Below the pieces are notes generated by a model, which saw only the letters and a program-made list of their open reading frames with translations, did no database searches and was not told the origin of the DNA. From the NCBI GenBank assembly GCA_964017045.1, contig OZ024808.1, positions 30,359,949 to 30,423,948 on the forward strand: a stretch of DNA of 64,000 nucleotides, read 5' to 3'. Positions 1-14,100 of this stretch are shown here, one piece after another; the stretch's first letter is position 1; the number at the start of each line of letters is the position of its first letter. Source of the stretch: Omphiscola glabra. Its lineage: Eukaryota; Mollusca; Gastropoda; Lymnaeidae. Position numbers and translations under genes: made by a program.

Positions 1-448
1 AAAAATTGACTCCAGCCTTGGGAATAATTTTATTGATAAATCAATCGATCAATAGCTAATTATTTCGGCATATCAAACGCGAGTTTCTCAGTCGCTCTTT
101 TCACAAACAGATTTTATTTTAATGAATCACCTGAGATTTCCAAATCAAAGCGTCTCATTCAATCGATTATTAAAAGGAAAAGTTTGGAAGTAATTTGATC
201 TTGCACGCAGTCCGCGTTTATTTAAATGTTTAAAATGTGCAAGTCGAAGCGAAGTGTTCCTATTCCAGATCAAACTGCTCCTTTTAGTTGTACATGTGTT
301 TACATTTCTTTATAATGGGGCTCTGTCGTGGCTTTGTCATAACTATTTTCATACACGATTCTATGAAGACATGATCAATTGTATGGCAACGAACACGTTT
401 TCAGAGCAGTTCATTCATGAAAACTTAAAATATGTATTTTACAATGTT
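1..448. other. No feature seen
   Basis: AT-rich non-repetitive sequence; no coding potential beyond short chance frames. Confidence 0.5.
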
Positions 449-750
449 TAAATAACAAAACTGATGTTTGAATGGTAAATCTGATGTTTGAATAGCAAAA
501 CTGATGTTTGAATGGTAAATCTGATGTTTGAATAGCAAAACTTATGCTAAAATAGCAAAACTGATATTACAATAGCAAAACTGATGTGTGCATAGTACAA
601 CTGATGTTTGAATAGTAGATCGGATGTTTGAATAGCAAAACTGATGTTTGCATAGTACAACTGATGTTTAAATAGTAAATCGGATGTTTGAATAGCCAAA
701 CTGATGTTTGCATAGTACAACTGATGTTTGAATAGTAAATCGGATGTTTG
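449..750. repeat. 20-bp tandem array (AATAGCAAAACTGATGTTTG)
   Basis: About 15 units with alternating variants, suggesting a 40-bp higher-order unit in part. Confidence 0.85.
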
Positions 751-899
751 GTGGTGGAACTTGAGGATTCAAGTATTCATAAATCAAGAATCTGATTTGA
801 GTTCGCTGCTTGGAGTCAGCCATAACATCATGTTCAGACACACGGCGTTTATCATATGTATGAACTGTGCTCCTTTCAACACTTTGATTTATCAATAGT

Positions 900-1240
900 A
901 AACCAGGTGTATGTCAGAAATGCGTCATGTGTATGTCAGGTGTCTGTCATGGTGATCTCATGTATATGACATGTTCTCTTTTCACACTTACGTCACATGT
1001 ATTTCAAGAGAATTTGAAATGTAAGTCAGGTGTATGTGAGGTGTTTGCCAGGTGTATGTAAGGTGTATGTCAGGTGTATGCCAGGTGCATATGGGGAATA
1101 TGTTATGCCAAGGTAGACTACATTGTAGCTTATATCCAGATATTTGGTTCATATTGCCTTTAAAACAAAGATGAGCAGTATTGGGTATTTTGAGCAGCAT
1201 TGAGCAGCATAGAGCATTATTGAGTAGTATTCAGATTGAC
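900..1240. repeat. Degenerate short arrays
   Basis: AGGTGTATGTC-like units to about 1090, then TTGAGCAGCAT units at 1185-1240. Confidence 0.6.
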
Positions 1241-1529
1241 ACATTATAACATTGTAAGAATAATATCATTGTGGAATGATAATGTACTGTTTCTTAACAA
1301 TGTATCTCTGTTGATATCTGAGTTTATCTTAATATGACAGTATCTTTGCTGAGCCCTTGTGTTTTGCTTCGATTACATTATGTTCACTTGCACATTCTTC
1401 TAGCTGTGTTGTTTAACTTTGAAGATAAAAAAAGAACAACATATTTAATTATTAGTCTTTTAACGATGTAGACTATATTATTTTATTATTCATACACTGG
1501 TAAAAATTGCAAATGGAATCTTTTTACCT

Positions 1530-1770
1530 GTTCTATCTTCGTACCCCTTCTATCTTCTTACCACTTCTACAGTCCTACCACTTCTATCTTCTTACCACTT
1601 CTATCTTCTTACCACTTCAATCTTCGTATCACTTCTATCTATCTTCGTACCACTTCTATCTTCTTACCACTTATATCTTCGTACCACTTCTATCGTCCTA
1701 CCACTTCTATCTCCTTACCACTTCAATCTTCGTACCACTTCTATCTTCTTACCTCTTCTATTTTCTCCCT
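1530..1770. repeat. 17-bp tandem array (CTTCTATCTTCTTACCA)
   Basis: About 14 pyrimidine-rich units with small indels. Confidence 0.8.
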
Positions 1771-2234
1771 CATATCTGTCACAGAAGTCTATCTCATCGA
1801 CTTTTTAAACAGATTATGTCCTACTACATTCTTTCCACCTCAGCCTGCAAGCTTTAATGACCACAACGTTAGCCTCCAGGGATAACCTCTATGAAAGCTG
1901 GCGGTATACGATTGTGATTGTAATTGAGACGGAGCTAGCGGATCGATTGTGTGTCATTGTTTCGAGATGACATCAGGTCCCAGATAAAATAATTTCACTT
2001 TAAAACAAGCAATTGGCACGTGATCATGGCAAATTTCCAGGAACCTTTTCCTTAATCGATTGTCAATCAATGATTTGAGCAAACGATGCTGTTTAATTTA
2101 GAGATTGTAGGATGATTCATCAAAACTGGATTTAAAGGTTATAACCATAACGGGCGAGGATTTGTTTTATTTGGAGGACATGTTATGTGGAGTACGTCAG
2201 CGTCATTGGATCCCTAAGAGTGTCACGTGGTTCA

Positions 2235-2455
2235 TGTTGTACCAAACATATGTTGTACCAAACATATGTTGTACCAAACATAATTTGTACCAAACATAAG
2301 TTGTACCAAACATATGTTGTACCAAACATCTGTTGTACCAAACATCTGTTGTACCAAACATATGTTGTACCAAACATCTGTTGTACCAAACATCTGTTGT
2401 ACCAAACATATGTTGTACCAAACATATGTTGTACCAAACATATGTTTGGTACAAC
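2235..2455. repeat. 16-bp tandem array ending in a palindrome
   Basis: About 14 units of GTTGTACCAAACATAT. The last unit meets its own inverse, forming a perfect 28-bp palindrome at 2428-2455. Confidence 0.9.
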
Positions 2456-2749
2456 CAAGCACTCAGATCAACATAGCTGTGACAAAATTTAAAACGCGCG
2501 CAAAAGTGTCCGTGATGGAGGAGCTCCTATTCATCTGAGAACTGTGGCTCCATATCTTTGTCTAATTTTAGATTTCACCACCAATCCTGGAAAAAATCAC
2601 CAACTATTCTCACTAATATCACCACCAATTCTTGCAAATATCACTAAATATTCTCATTAATGTTATCATCAATGAGTGATTGATAAAATATTATGTTTAA
2701 TGGAGAATCAAAATCAATGGAATCAAGATTAAACTTAAAATAATATTTC

Positions 2750-3010
2750 AGGGGGCCTTGGACTTTGATGGGATTTGAATATTTGAGGGGCCTCGACAAA
2801 TTTGATGGGCCTCGAATATTTGATGGGTCTTTAATATTTGATGGGCCTCTAACATTTGATGAGTCTTGAATATTTGATGAGCCTCTAACATTTGATGGGT
2901 CTCGAATAGTTGATGGGCCTCTAACATTTGATGTTTCTTGAATATTTGATGGGCCTCTAACATTTGATGGGCCTCGAATATTTGATGGGCCTCGAATATT
3001 TGAGTGGCCT
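2750..3010. repeat. 18-bp tandem array (GGGCCTCTAACATTTGAT)
   Basis: About 14 diverged units. Confidence 0.8.
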
Positions 3011-3065
3011 AAAATTGGGATATAATATCAACTTTATATTCAGTAGCTCCAAAAAAAAAATGTCG

Positions 3066-3585
3066 CATGGGTCTCCAAAAGTTGCCTGGGCCTCCATTAG
3101 TCGCCTGGGCCTCCATTAGTCGCCTGGGCCTCCATTAGTCGCCTGGGCCTCCATTAGTTGCCTGGGCCTCCAAAAGTTGCCTGGGCCTCCATTAGTCGCC
3201 TGGTCCTCCATTAGTCGCCTGGGCCTCCATTAGTTGCCTGGGCCTCCATTAGTTTCCTGGGCCTCCATTAGTTGCCTGGGCCTCCATTAGTTGCCTGGGC
3301 CTCCATTAGTTGCCTGGGCCTCCATTAGTTGCCTGGGCCTCCATTAGTCGCCTGGGCCTCCATTAGTCGCCTGGGCCTCCATTAGTCGCCTGGGCCTCCA
3401 TTAGTTGCCTGGGCCTCCATTAGTTGCCGGGGCCTCCATTAGTCGCCTGGGCCTCCATTAGTCGCCTGGGCCTCCATTAGTCGCCTGGGCCTCCATTAGT
3501 TGCCTGGGCCTTTATTAGTCGCCTGGGCCTCCATTAGTCGCCTGGGCCTCCATTAGTCGTCTGGACCTCCAGAAGTCACTCAAAG
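3066..3585. repeat. 19-bp tandem array (CGCCTGGGCCTCCATTAGT)
   Basis: About 27 highly similar units with C/T variants interleaved. Confidence 0.9.
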
Positions 3586-3652
3586 TCCCTCAGTGATGAA
3601 CATAAAAGCAGCCGTGAAATTAATATCAGTTATAAAGGGCCTTCCGTCTAAA

Positions 3653-4412
3653 CATCGACCACAAGATATAAAGCGCGTATTAAAACATCGAACACCAGAT
3701 ATAAAGCGCGTATTAAAACATCGAACACCAGATATAAAGCGCTCATTAAAACATCGAACACCAGATATAAAGCGCGTATTAAAACATCTAACACCAGATA
3801 TAAAGCACATATTAAAACATCGAACACCAGATATAAAGCGCGTATTAAAACATCAAACACCATATATAAAGCGCGTATTAAAACATCGAACACCAGATAT
3901 ATAGCGCATATTAAAACATCAAACACCAGATATAAAGCGCGTATTAAAACATCGAACACCAGATATATAGCGCATATTAAAACATCAAACACCAGATATA
4001 AAGCGCGCATTAAAACATCGAACACCAAATATATAGCGCATATTAAAACATCAAACACCATATATAAAGCGCGTATTAAAACATCGAACACCAGATATAT
4101 AGCGCATATTAAAACATCAAACACCAGATTTAAAGCGCGCATTAAAACATCGAACACCAGATATAAAGCGCTCATTAAAACATCGAACACCAGATATAAA
4201 GCGCGTATTAAAACAACTAACACCAGATATAAAGCGCGCATTAAAACATCGAACACCAGATATATAGCGCTCATTAAAACATCGAACACCAGATATAAAG
4301 CGCGCATTAAAACATCGAACACCAGATATAAAACGCGTATTAAAACATCGAACACAAGATATAAAGCGCGTATTAAAACACCGAAAACCAGATATAAAGG
4401 GCGTGTGCTCTA
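3653..4412. repeat. 33-bp tandem array, about 23 copies
   Basis: Unit contains ATAAAGCGCG and ACATCGAACACCAGAT. As 33 is a multiple of three, long frames stay open on both strands; no gene is implied. Confidence 0.9.
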
Positions 4413-4597
4413 AACATCGACCTTCAGGTATGAACATTTTCTCTAGCCCGTCCATTTCCTGGAAAACGCAGCGGCGCAAATCGATCTACCACTGCCTCAC
4501 CTCCGTACCACCACCTCCCCACCGCCACCTCCCCACACCATGCACCTAGCAACAGTAGAATTCGTCTAACATGATAAAGGTCTTTGTGACGAGACCC

Positions 4598-4710
4598 TAT
4601 ATATAACACGCTGGCTGGGAATGGGACAAAGAGACGGCCTGGAGATCACACTTTGTGGTTTTCACTCACCAAATTTTTGTTTTGAAGGATTGAAGTTGCT
4701 TCACTGCCAT
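4598..4710 (+). promoter_or_regulatory. Candidate TATA promoter with non-coding first exon
   Basis: TATATATAA at 4598-4606 is followed about 30 nt later by non-repetitive sequence, with a donor-like GTATGT at 4711. It could feed the 5' UTR acceptor ending at 8051 ahead of gene 1. This is position-based inference only; transcript 5' ends would decide. Confidence 0.25.
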
Positions 4711-5194
4711 GTATGTATTATCTAACAAACTTATTTCCTTAATTGTACTCGATTTTTCTTTTTGTTTTCTTTAAATCGGTTATTGTTAGGTTCTGTCTGG
4801 CCATCTGCATGCAATGGTCTGAAAATAAACTTAATTTTACTGTGGAGATCGTATTTCTTCGTAATAAATGAGCATTCTTATTCTAACAAATAAATCATGT
4901 TTATGCATAACACATGTAATCTCATCGTCGATCCTCGACACCAAGTACTGTTGGTATTTTCTAAGCGGTGATCGCACAATGCACTACATTTTTTACTGTA
5001 AAATCATTTGAATATGTGTGCTTTCTATCGCATTGCATCTCTGTAATCGGGGCATTCGATGATGGCAATCTGAACAATGAAAAAATCTCAGACTTTTAAT
5101 TGTTAAATAATGAGGCCAGAAAAAAAGCACATACTTTTTAAGTTATTACTTTTTTTTTCTTCTTTTGTTTGTTGTAAGGACGAATCGCGCTATA

Positions 5195-5385
5195 ATTGGC
5201 AAGGAGCTTTTAGGAGCCACTCCCTTTTAGTGGCCACACGCTTATCGGGGCCACGCACCTTTAGGGACCCCGTCCATATAGGGGCCACGTCCATTGAAGG
5301 GCAACGCGCTTTTAGGGCCACGCACTTTTAGGGGCCATGCGTTTTTAGGGGCCATGCGTTTTTAGGGGCCCCGCGCCTTTAGGGA
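5195..5385. repeat. 16-17-bp tandem array (TTTTAGGGGCCACGC)
   Basis: About 11 diverged units. Confidence 0.7.
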
Positions 5386-6095
5386 CATTAAATGCAGAAC
5401 GCTTGAAATGCCCCCTCCTCCTATTCCCCGAATCAAATTATCCAAAAGAAACAATTCATTCAGGTATGCGTCAAAATGCAACACTATACTTTGAATTTAT
5501 TAAAATAGTATGGGTAAGGGCTCCGATTCACCTCCATAAGTTTACCATCAGTGCTCTCGATTTCTATACTAACAACCCACAACTCCCCCCCCCCCCCCCA
5601 CATTTAAGCCTTCAATTTCTATACCTACACCCAATCCAGCCTTCCCGTCCCCACCAAATGATAAAAATTACAGTACTGTCGCCTGTTTTGCTATGAAAGA
5701 TAAAAAAAAACTTAGGACATTGGTCTTTGGAAAGATTTTCTGAAACCTACAATATACCTCTATAGTTTGAAAACATAGAATCAAATGCAAAGCCAAGCTG
5801 AGACGTCCACTAGAATAAATTTAGCTCATGTTTGGCGAAAGCGGTGTAAAGCTGGCCGCGGTCGCAGTTATGCCTTATTTTGACGCCGATGCATCCGCTG
5901 CTCAACAGAACGTCTGAAAAACCAACACCCCTCCCCCATCCCTCACGGAACAATTTGTCTGGTATAAATGTTTAAGTCTCCAAGGATTCATGTTAGCAAG
6001 AGTTGGGACTCCCTGGATCCCGCACGATTTTTAGAAAACAAAATACTTTCCGGAAATACAACTCACAGTTTTTATTTTTTTAGTTTCCATAAGTC

Positions 6096-6410
6096 ACTGA
6101 TTGTCACAGATTGTCACAGATTGCCACAGATTACCACAGATTGTCACAGATTGCCACAGATTGTCACAGATTGCCACATATTGTCACATATTGTCACAGA
6201 TTGCCACAGATTACCACATATTGTCACAGATTGTCACAGATTGTCACAGATTGCCACATATTGTCACAGATTGTCACAGATTGCCACATATTGTCACAGA
6301 TTGTCATATATTGCCACAGATTGCCAACAGATAGTCACAGATTGTCACACATTGTTACATATTGCCACAGATTGTCACATATTGTCACAGATTGTCACAG
6401 ACCGTCGTTA
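6096..6410. repeat. 10-bp tandem array (TTGYCACAGA)
   Basis: About 31 units mixing TTGTCACAGA, TTGCCACAGA and TTGTCACATA. Confidence 0.85.
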
Positions 6411-6604
6411 CTTGCCAGAACCTGTACAATAGAGTTAACTGCCCTGAATTACTAAGCTCAGTAGATTTAGTGCACAGGTTCTCAAGCGTTTTCAAGTCAC
6501 GGCCACATTCCAATAGAAGCAGTGTCACCCTATGTGGGAAAAACAGGCTTTTAAATAGATGACATTTTAGGAAAGCAAAACTTATTTAAACTAAATTTTC
6601 AAAT

Positions 6605-7120
6605 ATATTGTCATTGGAAAACATATTTGATGTCATGTCATTGGTGACATATGTGATGGCATTTCCTTGGTGACATATTTTATGAGATGTTATCGGCGAC
6701 ATATTTAATAACTTGACATTGGCGATATATTTGATGACATGCCACTTGCGACCTATCTGATGACATGTCGTAACTCAAACCTTAGAACAACAAGTAAAAA
6801 ATAAATAAAACTGTCCAACAATGGCTTTTTCTCTTAGTCTATTCTTCCAGCCGGCAATCCTACGGAAATGCCATCACAACATCAACATAGTAACACATAC
6901 TCATATAAAGATACATTTCATAACATTCATAATTGGTTTTTATTCAAAACAAGCCCCTTGTTACAAGTTGTTACAAACAGTTGCTTGTTACAAGTTGCTA
7001 CAAACATTTGCTTGTTACAAGTTGTTACAAACATTTGCTTGTTACAAGTTGATACAAACATTTGCTTCTTACACGTTGTTAGACACATTTGCTTGTTACA
7101 AGTTGTTACAAACCTTTGCT
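6605..7120. repeat. Two arrays: degenerate 27-bp and regular 27-bp
   Basis: TTGGTGACATATTTGATGAC-type units to 6775; CTTGTTACAAGTTGTTACAA-type units, six copies, at 6956-7120. Confidence 0.75.
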
Positions 7121-7917
7121 AGTTTGATCTCCGGATGAGGAAAATCCTAATCCCGCTTTCCCGCGAAAAAGCAAAAATTCCCGGGAAATAAAGAAACCCA
7201 AAGGTGACCTAATTATGTGAACTAATTATTTCATTCAGTCACGTCTGCTACACGCTGCTTCATTTCAGAGCTGCTGGGATTGTTATTCAAGTCTTTTGTA
7301 CTGATCTTTAACAGTGCACGGTAGAAACACACAAAGAAATATTAATTATGGACAATCTATTCTCTGGATCCATAAAGACCAACATTCAACGTCAACATGG
7401 TGTTTGTACTATTGCAAGAGTTGAATAATATTAGCGCAAATAATGATATGTTCTAGCAGACGCGCCGCGCCGTCAAGTAGGCAATATGGCTATTTGCACC
7501 CGGGTAGCAGAAGTGAGTGGTTGGGATTAAAAAACTTTTAAAAATATTATTGTTGGGTTTGTAAGACAAAATGAGGTATCAAATGAAAGATAATTGAATG
7601 GACTATACCTTTGTAAACTTAATTCTTCATTTTAACTAAAATAAACTACTACTAATGACATCCGAATAGCATTAGTCAAAATGTACACGGACACGCAGCG
7701 CCGCCATTCGCACCCGGGTCCCATTAGAATCAATGTCACATATTTTCTTTGATCATAAAATAAAGTCACATGTTTTCCTTTCAATGAAGATCCTATCTTC
7801 AAATGTTTTCCGTTGGAATCGAAACATCAAAAATATAACATATAACAAGCGCTAGTATTAATTACTCCTATATTGTGAGGGTCCACGATCAATGCATTGA
7901 TCATTCTGGATCCTATG

Positions 7918-8060
7918 ATAACAGATTCCAACCTCTGACTTTATCTCTAATAATAGATTCCAACCTTTGTTATTATCTTTAATGACAGATTCAAACCTTT
8001 GATATTTTCTCTAATAATAGATTCCAACCTTTGATGTTATCTTTAATAACAGATTCCAGG
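7918..8060. repeat. 31-bp array reaching gene 1's presumed 5' acceptor
   Basis: Units of TTTAATAACAGATTCCAACC type alternate with CTCTAATAATAGATTCC. The last unit supplies the possible acceptor AG at 8050-8051. Confidence 0.7.
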
Positions 8061-8107
8061 CACCGGATCGACTGAATTGAGAACCTCCGACCAAATCCAG
8101 GCCAAGG

Positions 8108-8168
8108 ATGTTGCCGTTGTACCTGAGTGTGGCTATCGGCTCTCTCCTGATCATCCAGCCGACCGACG
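8108..8168 (+). CDS. Gene 1 coding exon 1: start codon and signal peptide
   Basis: The ATG at 8108 opens a hydrophobic leader (LPLYLSVAIGSLLII) and ends at donor GTGAGA in phase 1. The next exon restores AQAQAP, consistent with signal-peptidase cleavage near residue 21. Upstream sequence to about 8052 could be 5' UTR, because an acceptor-like TTTAATAACAG ends at 8051. That AG lies in a local tandem array. Confidence 0.75.
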
Positions 8169-11100
8169 GTGAGATATGACTTTGTGAACACATATGATCG
8201 CATGATAAAATTATAAGAAATAGACCCAAAAGCCAATGAATAAGATAAGATAGACCAACAAGCCAATGAATAAGATAAGATAGACCCAAAAGCCAATGAA
8301 TAAGATAAGATAGACCAACAAGCCAATGAATAAGATAAGCATAATGCAGTCTTTATAAGCCAGCTCTTTCCTTTCAACAGTTTGGAACGGGGCCATATCT
8401 TTTTCATTACTAGAAAATGGGATCACGTGACCATAGTACATTCATTCCTTTTGTTTTTTCGAACTACTCAAAATGCTAAAAGTTTCACTACATTTCGCTA
8501 CTCGAAAAGAGAAAGTATCATCCTGTCATGGTTATATAGTTTCTTAAATTAATTAACTAATCTAGAAACTGATAATTTAATAATCGAAAAACAAAAATTA
8601 AAAAAAAATTTAAAAAAATTTAAATCTCTTATATATATTTTGCTTGTGGTGTGACTGCTTCCAGTTCCGGATATCGCGCAAAATATAATTCCCGATAATT
8701 ACGCTAATTGATATATTTTTGTTTTAAATAACGCAACTGCGTTTGGTGCCTAATATTTTCTTTTCTTTTCGGAAAAATTAAATCGTCTCAATATAAATTT
8801 GGTGTACTAAAGATTCGGTTTAAAAGTGTTTGGGACATTATGATAAAATTGTAGTTCATGGGGGTGAACTACAAAGGGAGCAGTGACGTATCATGGGGGG
8901 GGGGGGTGGGAGGGATGTAGCAAACATTGAGATTCTTAAATGTGCGTTAGTTGAGTTCATGTTATGTCAACTAACTTTAGTAGATGGGAAGTTCAGGCAT
9001 TGCTGTCGCCAATGGTTGGCGAGCTACAACTGGTTTAAGAGTACTTTGTCTGACAACCTTCACTTACAATCATATCATTTGAAGGACTGCCTGGAATGCA
9101 CAGCCGTATTCACTCGTGCTTGCCATTTCCAGACCGGAAAAAAAAAAGGGGGGGGGGGAGGGAATCACTTAACGAATTCCTGGGGCCTATGAATTGAACG
9201 ACATGGAAATCTAAAGTTATCTACTACAGGGATCCTTAAATTGTTCAGTTTAGGATACAGCAATTTTAAATTGACATCAGCTTCACCCACACATATATTA
9301 ATCATTTCTGCAGATTTTCAAAAAAAAAATAACATAGTTTGTTTTATCAAAAATTGTTAACATTGCGATCTTGACAATTTATTGAAACGTGGCGAACCCC
9401 CAATGCAGTTTAAGAACCGCTCTGAAACATTCGATAAACTGCATTCATCCATTCAATCTCCATTCCGGTGTGCAGCCGGCATTGATCTGTGCAAATGTAA
9501 CAAACAGGTATGGACTTGAATGGTAACACGCACCGCCATCCTGGAAAGAAATACAAAATTTTCCCCACCCCCTTTCGGGAGTTACGCCCTTTAAAGATTG
9601 AACCAGTGGTTCTCAACCACGTGTCAATAGAACAGAGAGTAATACTTGATGCTTCCGCGTGGGGCTTGGTATATTTTAAGTTCACACAAATGAAGCGTGT
9701 TGTTTAATTTGTATAGAACAAAAAACTTGGTGACCTTGCTCAGGGGTTCTCAATTTGAACCATATGGCCCAATTGGAGCTACAAAATATTTCTTTGGGGT
9801 CATGTATAAATGATTTAAGGAATTTTTATGAAAACAAAGATATTTCTCTTGCTACGAATAAGAGGGAAGATGCCATGGGGTTAAATAAATGATACAGTGA
9901 GCAGTGAGTGAAACCATAACATTTTGAGAACCTGTGGCCTAAGCGGCGTCACAATGTAGTTCGTAAAGGTGATGTGTGAAACTTACTGAAAAGAGCTGAG
10001 AACCCCTGATTCAAATATTCCATTGAAATCTTAATTCAAGCTCGACACGTTCTAAAGATCGCCAGTTTTTTTAAAATCTATTCACATGAATTGATATTCT
10101 TTTGCGATGAATGTAATCAAAGGAATATTGTTGGAGCTGTATGTTAAATATGTCCATAGCTTGATGAGAATCATTTAAATATCAGTAAGTAAAACGATCA
10201 CTTCATGCCTTTGGATCAAATCTCTGGAATTTAAACCTAGTCTATTCGAATTCAACTCTTGTCCAAGATCATTAGGGTTACACTTAAGCTCAAAGCTATC
10301 GTTAATTTTCGTTTTAGTTAAATTCCATTCGTGTGCCATTGTGTTACAAAACAACCTATATAGCAATGAGGACTTTTCAAGATTATCGCTCAATGAAGTA
10401 GTCCCCCCCCCCCCACCCCCAAAAATGGGCCCTTTACACTTAGGATGTTTACCCCTAGAAGAAATAAGGACCGACCCAACTATTTAATACGGTCACATGG
10501 TTTGCGGGATATGTCATGGGCCTAACTGGCATATGGACGGTCAATTCGTTTGAGTGACATGTCATGGGCGTAACTGGTGTCTGCAATTATGAGTTAATCT
10601 GTATGTGTACAACGTCTCCTTTCTCCCTCAGCACAAGCCCAAGCACCAATCTATGTCAACATAACGGTGGCGGCGATCAAAATCTCCAACCAGCTGGTGC
10701 CGGGCGCTAACGACGGCCTCGTTGAGATTCAGGTGGATGGCGGGGGTCAAGTGTGGGGGAGCATCTGCGGCAGAAACCGCACCGCCCAGGAAGTCAAGCT
10801 CGTCTGCACCATGCTGGGATACACGTAAGTCACGTGACTAGCTCTTCCACCTTGCTGGTAACTGAGGTCGACATTCGTCCCCAGAGTTTTGCAACAGAAA
10901 TGGGAATGACGCCACCCCACCCCCCCTACATACCAAACAACAATTACATGGAAATAAATCATTAAAAAAATAGGTTGTCAATAGTGAATTTGAAATGTGT
11001 CTTTGACAAACGATACCAACAGGTTTAGAACCTCTGCTATATTATAGCCGTTCTTGGCGAGGTGAATTTGGGCAATGGTGTGCGACTTATGGGCCAAATG

Positions 11101-14100
11101 ATAAGGATTTTGGCTTTGGTGTATGACAAATTAGGCTAAAAGGTGAACAAGCTCTGGAGACAAATGATTCATAAGTCTGACATTCAAAATAACAACAATG
11201 ACAACTTTCAACTGTCAGCCGTGACACAAAGTGACAACTGTCAGCTTTCAACTGTCAGTCGTGACACAAAGTGTGACAGCTGTCAGCTTTCAACTGTCAG
11301 GATTGACAGTGACAATTTTCAGCTTTCAACTGTCAGGTGTGGCACAAAGTGTCAACTGTTAGCTTTCAACTGTCAGCTGTTACAAAAAGTGACATCAAAA
11401 AGATTAGCTTTTTAACATATGTCACGGAGAGTAAACGAAATCATTGGTTCATATGTCAATAGTTTGTGCCAGTAGCTAAGAGCACGGCTCATTTTTAGCC
11501 TTTATAGATCTCTTTCGGTCGTTATAGATCTCTTTCGGCCATTATAGATCTCTTTCGGCCATTATAGATCTCTTTCGGTCGTTATAGATCTCTTTGGGCC
11601 TTTATAGATCTCTTTCGGCCTTTATAGATCTCTTTCAGCCTTTATATATCTCTTTCGGCCTTTATAGATCTCGTTCGGCATTTATATAACTTTTTCGGTC
11701 CTTTTGGGCCGTTATAAATAGCTTGCGACGTCGTAGTAGTTAAATATATGTCAATTATTTTAGCATTAGGTTTAGTACACACTACAGATGTATTTTTAAA
11801 GTATTCTTTTTATTTTTGGATTGAGAGGATGCGTATTATTTATGTCATGAACTTATTTGATGAAGTATTTAAGTGAAATGTATATTTGATGTACTCGACT
11901 ACTTAAAAACGGGAAATGTCTAGTTGCTTTATTGAAAAAACGTGTAATGTATCGATGTTATTTGACCATTTCGACAATGTACTCAAAGGTTACGAATGCC
12001 ATTACAATGTCATCACTCGACGCTGACACCATAGGGAGTCGTCACACAGCCCAGCCTTGTCATTTGATTAACACAAATGTAGCAGGAAGTAATGAGATTA
12101 TGTTTAATCTATTGTTTGTTTTCTCCGTGTTGGAACTCATATAAAGATTAAGTATAATTCCAGATTAATGAAATTCTCTTGAAGACTTAAGCTTCTCTTG
12201 TACCCATGTTACACAAAAAATAGGAACTTATTTAGTAGAACCAACCAGAGGTTTTGGCTGTGTGGAAATGTTTTCTATGCATGTGGTGCCAAGCGTTGTA
12301 AATCTTTGTACAACTTTGCATTACATTTAATCCTTGGTTATACTGTACACTAATTAGTGTTGGGTTGTGGGAGGGCAAGTGTGGTTGACAGTTATCTGTA
12401 TATTTTATGCAAACAAAATGTTGCGAATGAAATCATTGTGAAGATAAGTAATGGCTGTCTGTAAATCTCTCAAAATACAAGCATCTTTTCTAATAAAATG
12501 CTTGCATTGATTATATATTTATATGTATACATATAAATACGTATAAATATCTATAAATATCTTTCTCTCTTTCTCTCTGTCTCTCATATATATATATATA
12601 TATGTGTGAATTTGAAAGAAGGACAGGTATAAAGAGAGTTAAAGAGCAAAACTTTGCAGTGAAAAAAAAATAATTTTTTTTTAAAATGTCGGTTAAGAAA
12701 ATAAATGTTTAAGAATGAGGTTATCCTCTAGGGCAGGGGTCGGGAACCTATGGCTCGCGAGCCAGATGTGGCTCTATTGATGGCTGCATCTGGCTCGCAG
12801 AAAAATGTTCGATTATAAAAAAAAATGTTTCTTTAGACTCCAGAAGTTGCATTAATGGTAAGAAATACACATTATTGATTAGCAACAGCATAACAATGGT
12901 ATTAAAAACAAGTCAGAGACATAATTATTGCATTTTTAATGTTGAAATTACACAAAATGCACACATTGACTTGAATTTTTAGTTTTAAATATAATGTATG
13001 TCTCGCACAGAATTACTTTTCAAAATATTTGGTGTCCATGGCTCTCTCAGACAAAAAGGTTCACGACCCCTGCCCTAGGGTCTTCCGTTAAAATGAAAAC
13101 AAAAAACTTTTAAAAATTATTCTGCAGAACTTCTTTAGGCCGAAATAATTCGGTCAACAGCTAGCTATACTCAGCCAGCCTGTATTTGTGTCAATAACTA
13201 TATGAGTGAAATATAGCGTCGTGTTTTATCTAATCAAGCCATTACTTAAAAGTTATGTTAGAACATGTCCACTAAGATCTGTTTAGTGTTTTATCTAATC
13301 AAGCCATTACTTAAAAGTTATGTTAGAACATGTCCACTAAGATCTGTTTAGTGTTTTATCTAATCAAGCCATTACTTAAAAGTTATGTTAGAACATGTCC
13401 ACTAAGATCTGTTAGTGTTGTATCGGATATTATATATCTATCGCAATTAATTTCCAATAATGTTTTATTGATTATTTGTTGATACAAGATCCGGCAACCA
13501 GATGCCCAGGGGGAACTATGGCGTAGGCAGCAAGAATTTCCTGATGGAGAAAATGAATTGTCCGGCCGGTGCAACATCACTGGACAACTGTACCCATTAC
13601 CTGGCCAAGTCGTGTGGTCCTCAGGTAACACCGTGCTGATATAAGTTATGAAACACATGAAATTTTATACATTTTTATTCCATCTAAAAAATTAAAAAAA
13701 CAACTATTGCTTATACATTTGTCTAATACTTTCATTTAACAAGTGTAGTAGCTCAACATTTTTAAAGGACAATATTCCCTATTATGTTAAAAATCTTCAT
13801 TATAATGTTAACAATCTTCCCTAAAATTTGAACAATTTTCCCTACAACGTAAATAATAGTGAATGCTAACAATCTTCCCTAGAACGTTAACAATCTTCTC
13901 TGTACCGCTAACAATCTTCCCTAGAACGTTAAAAATCTTCCTATAATGTTAACAATCTTCTCTATACCGCTAACAATCTTCCCTAGAACGTTAACAATCT
14001 TCCTATAATGTTAACAATCTTCTCTATATCGCTAACAATCTTCCCTAGAACGTTAACAATCTTCCTATAATGTTAACAATCTTCTCCATACCGCTAACAA

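Larger units (their letters stand above)
4413..6095. other. Intergenic, mostly unique
   Basis: Apart from the TATA-like site at 4598 and the GGGGCC array at 5195-5385 nothing is recognised; includes a poly-C tract near 5586. Confidence 0.5.

Noticed and set aside
3648..4355. Long minus-strand open frame of 235 codons
   Set aside because: It is the 33-bp array read in frame; other frames and the opposite strand are open too.
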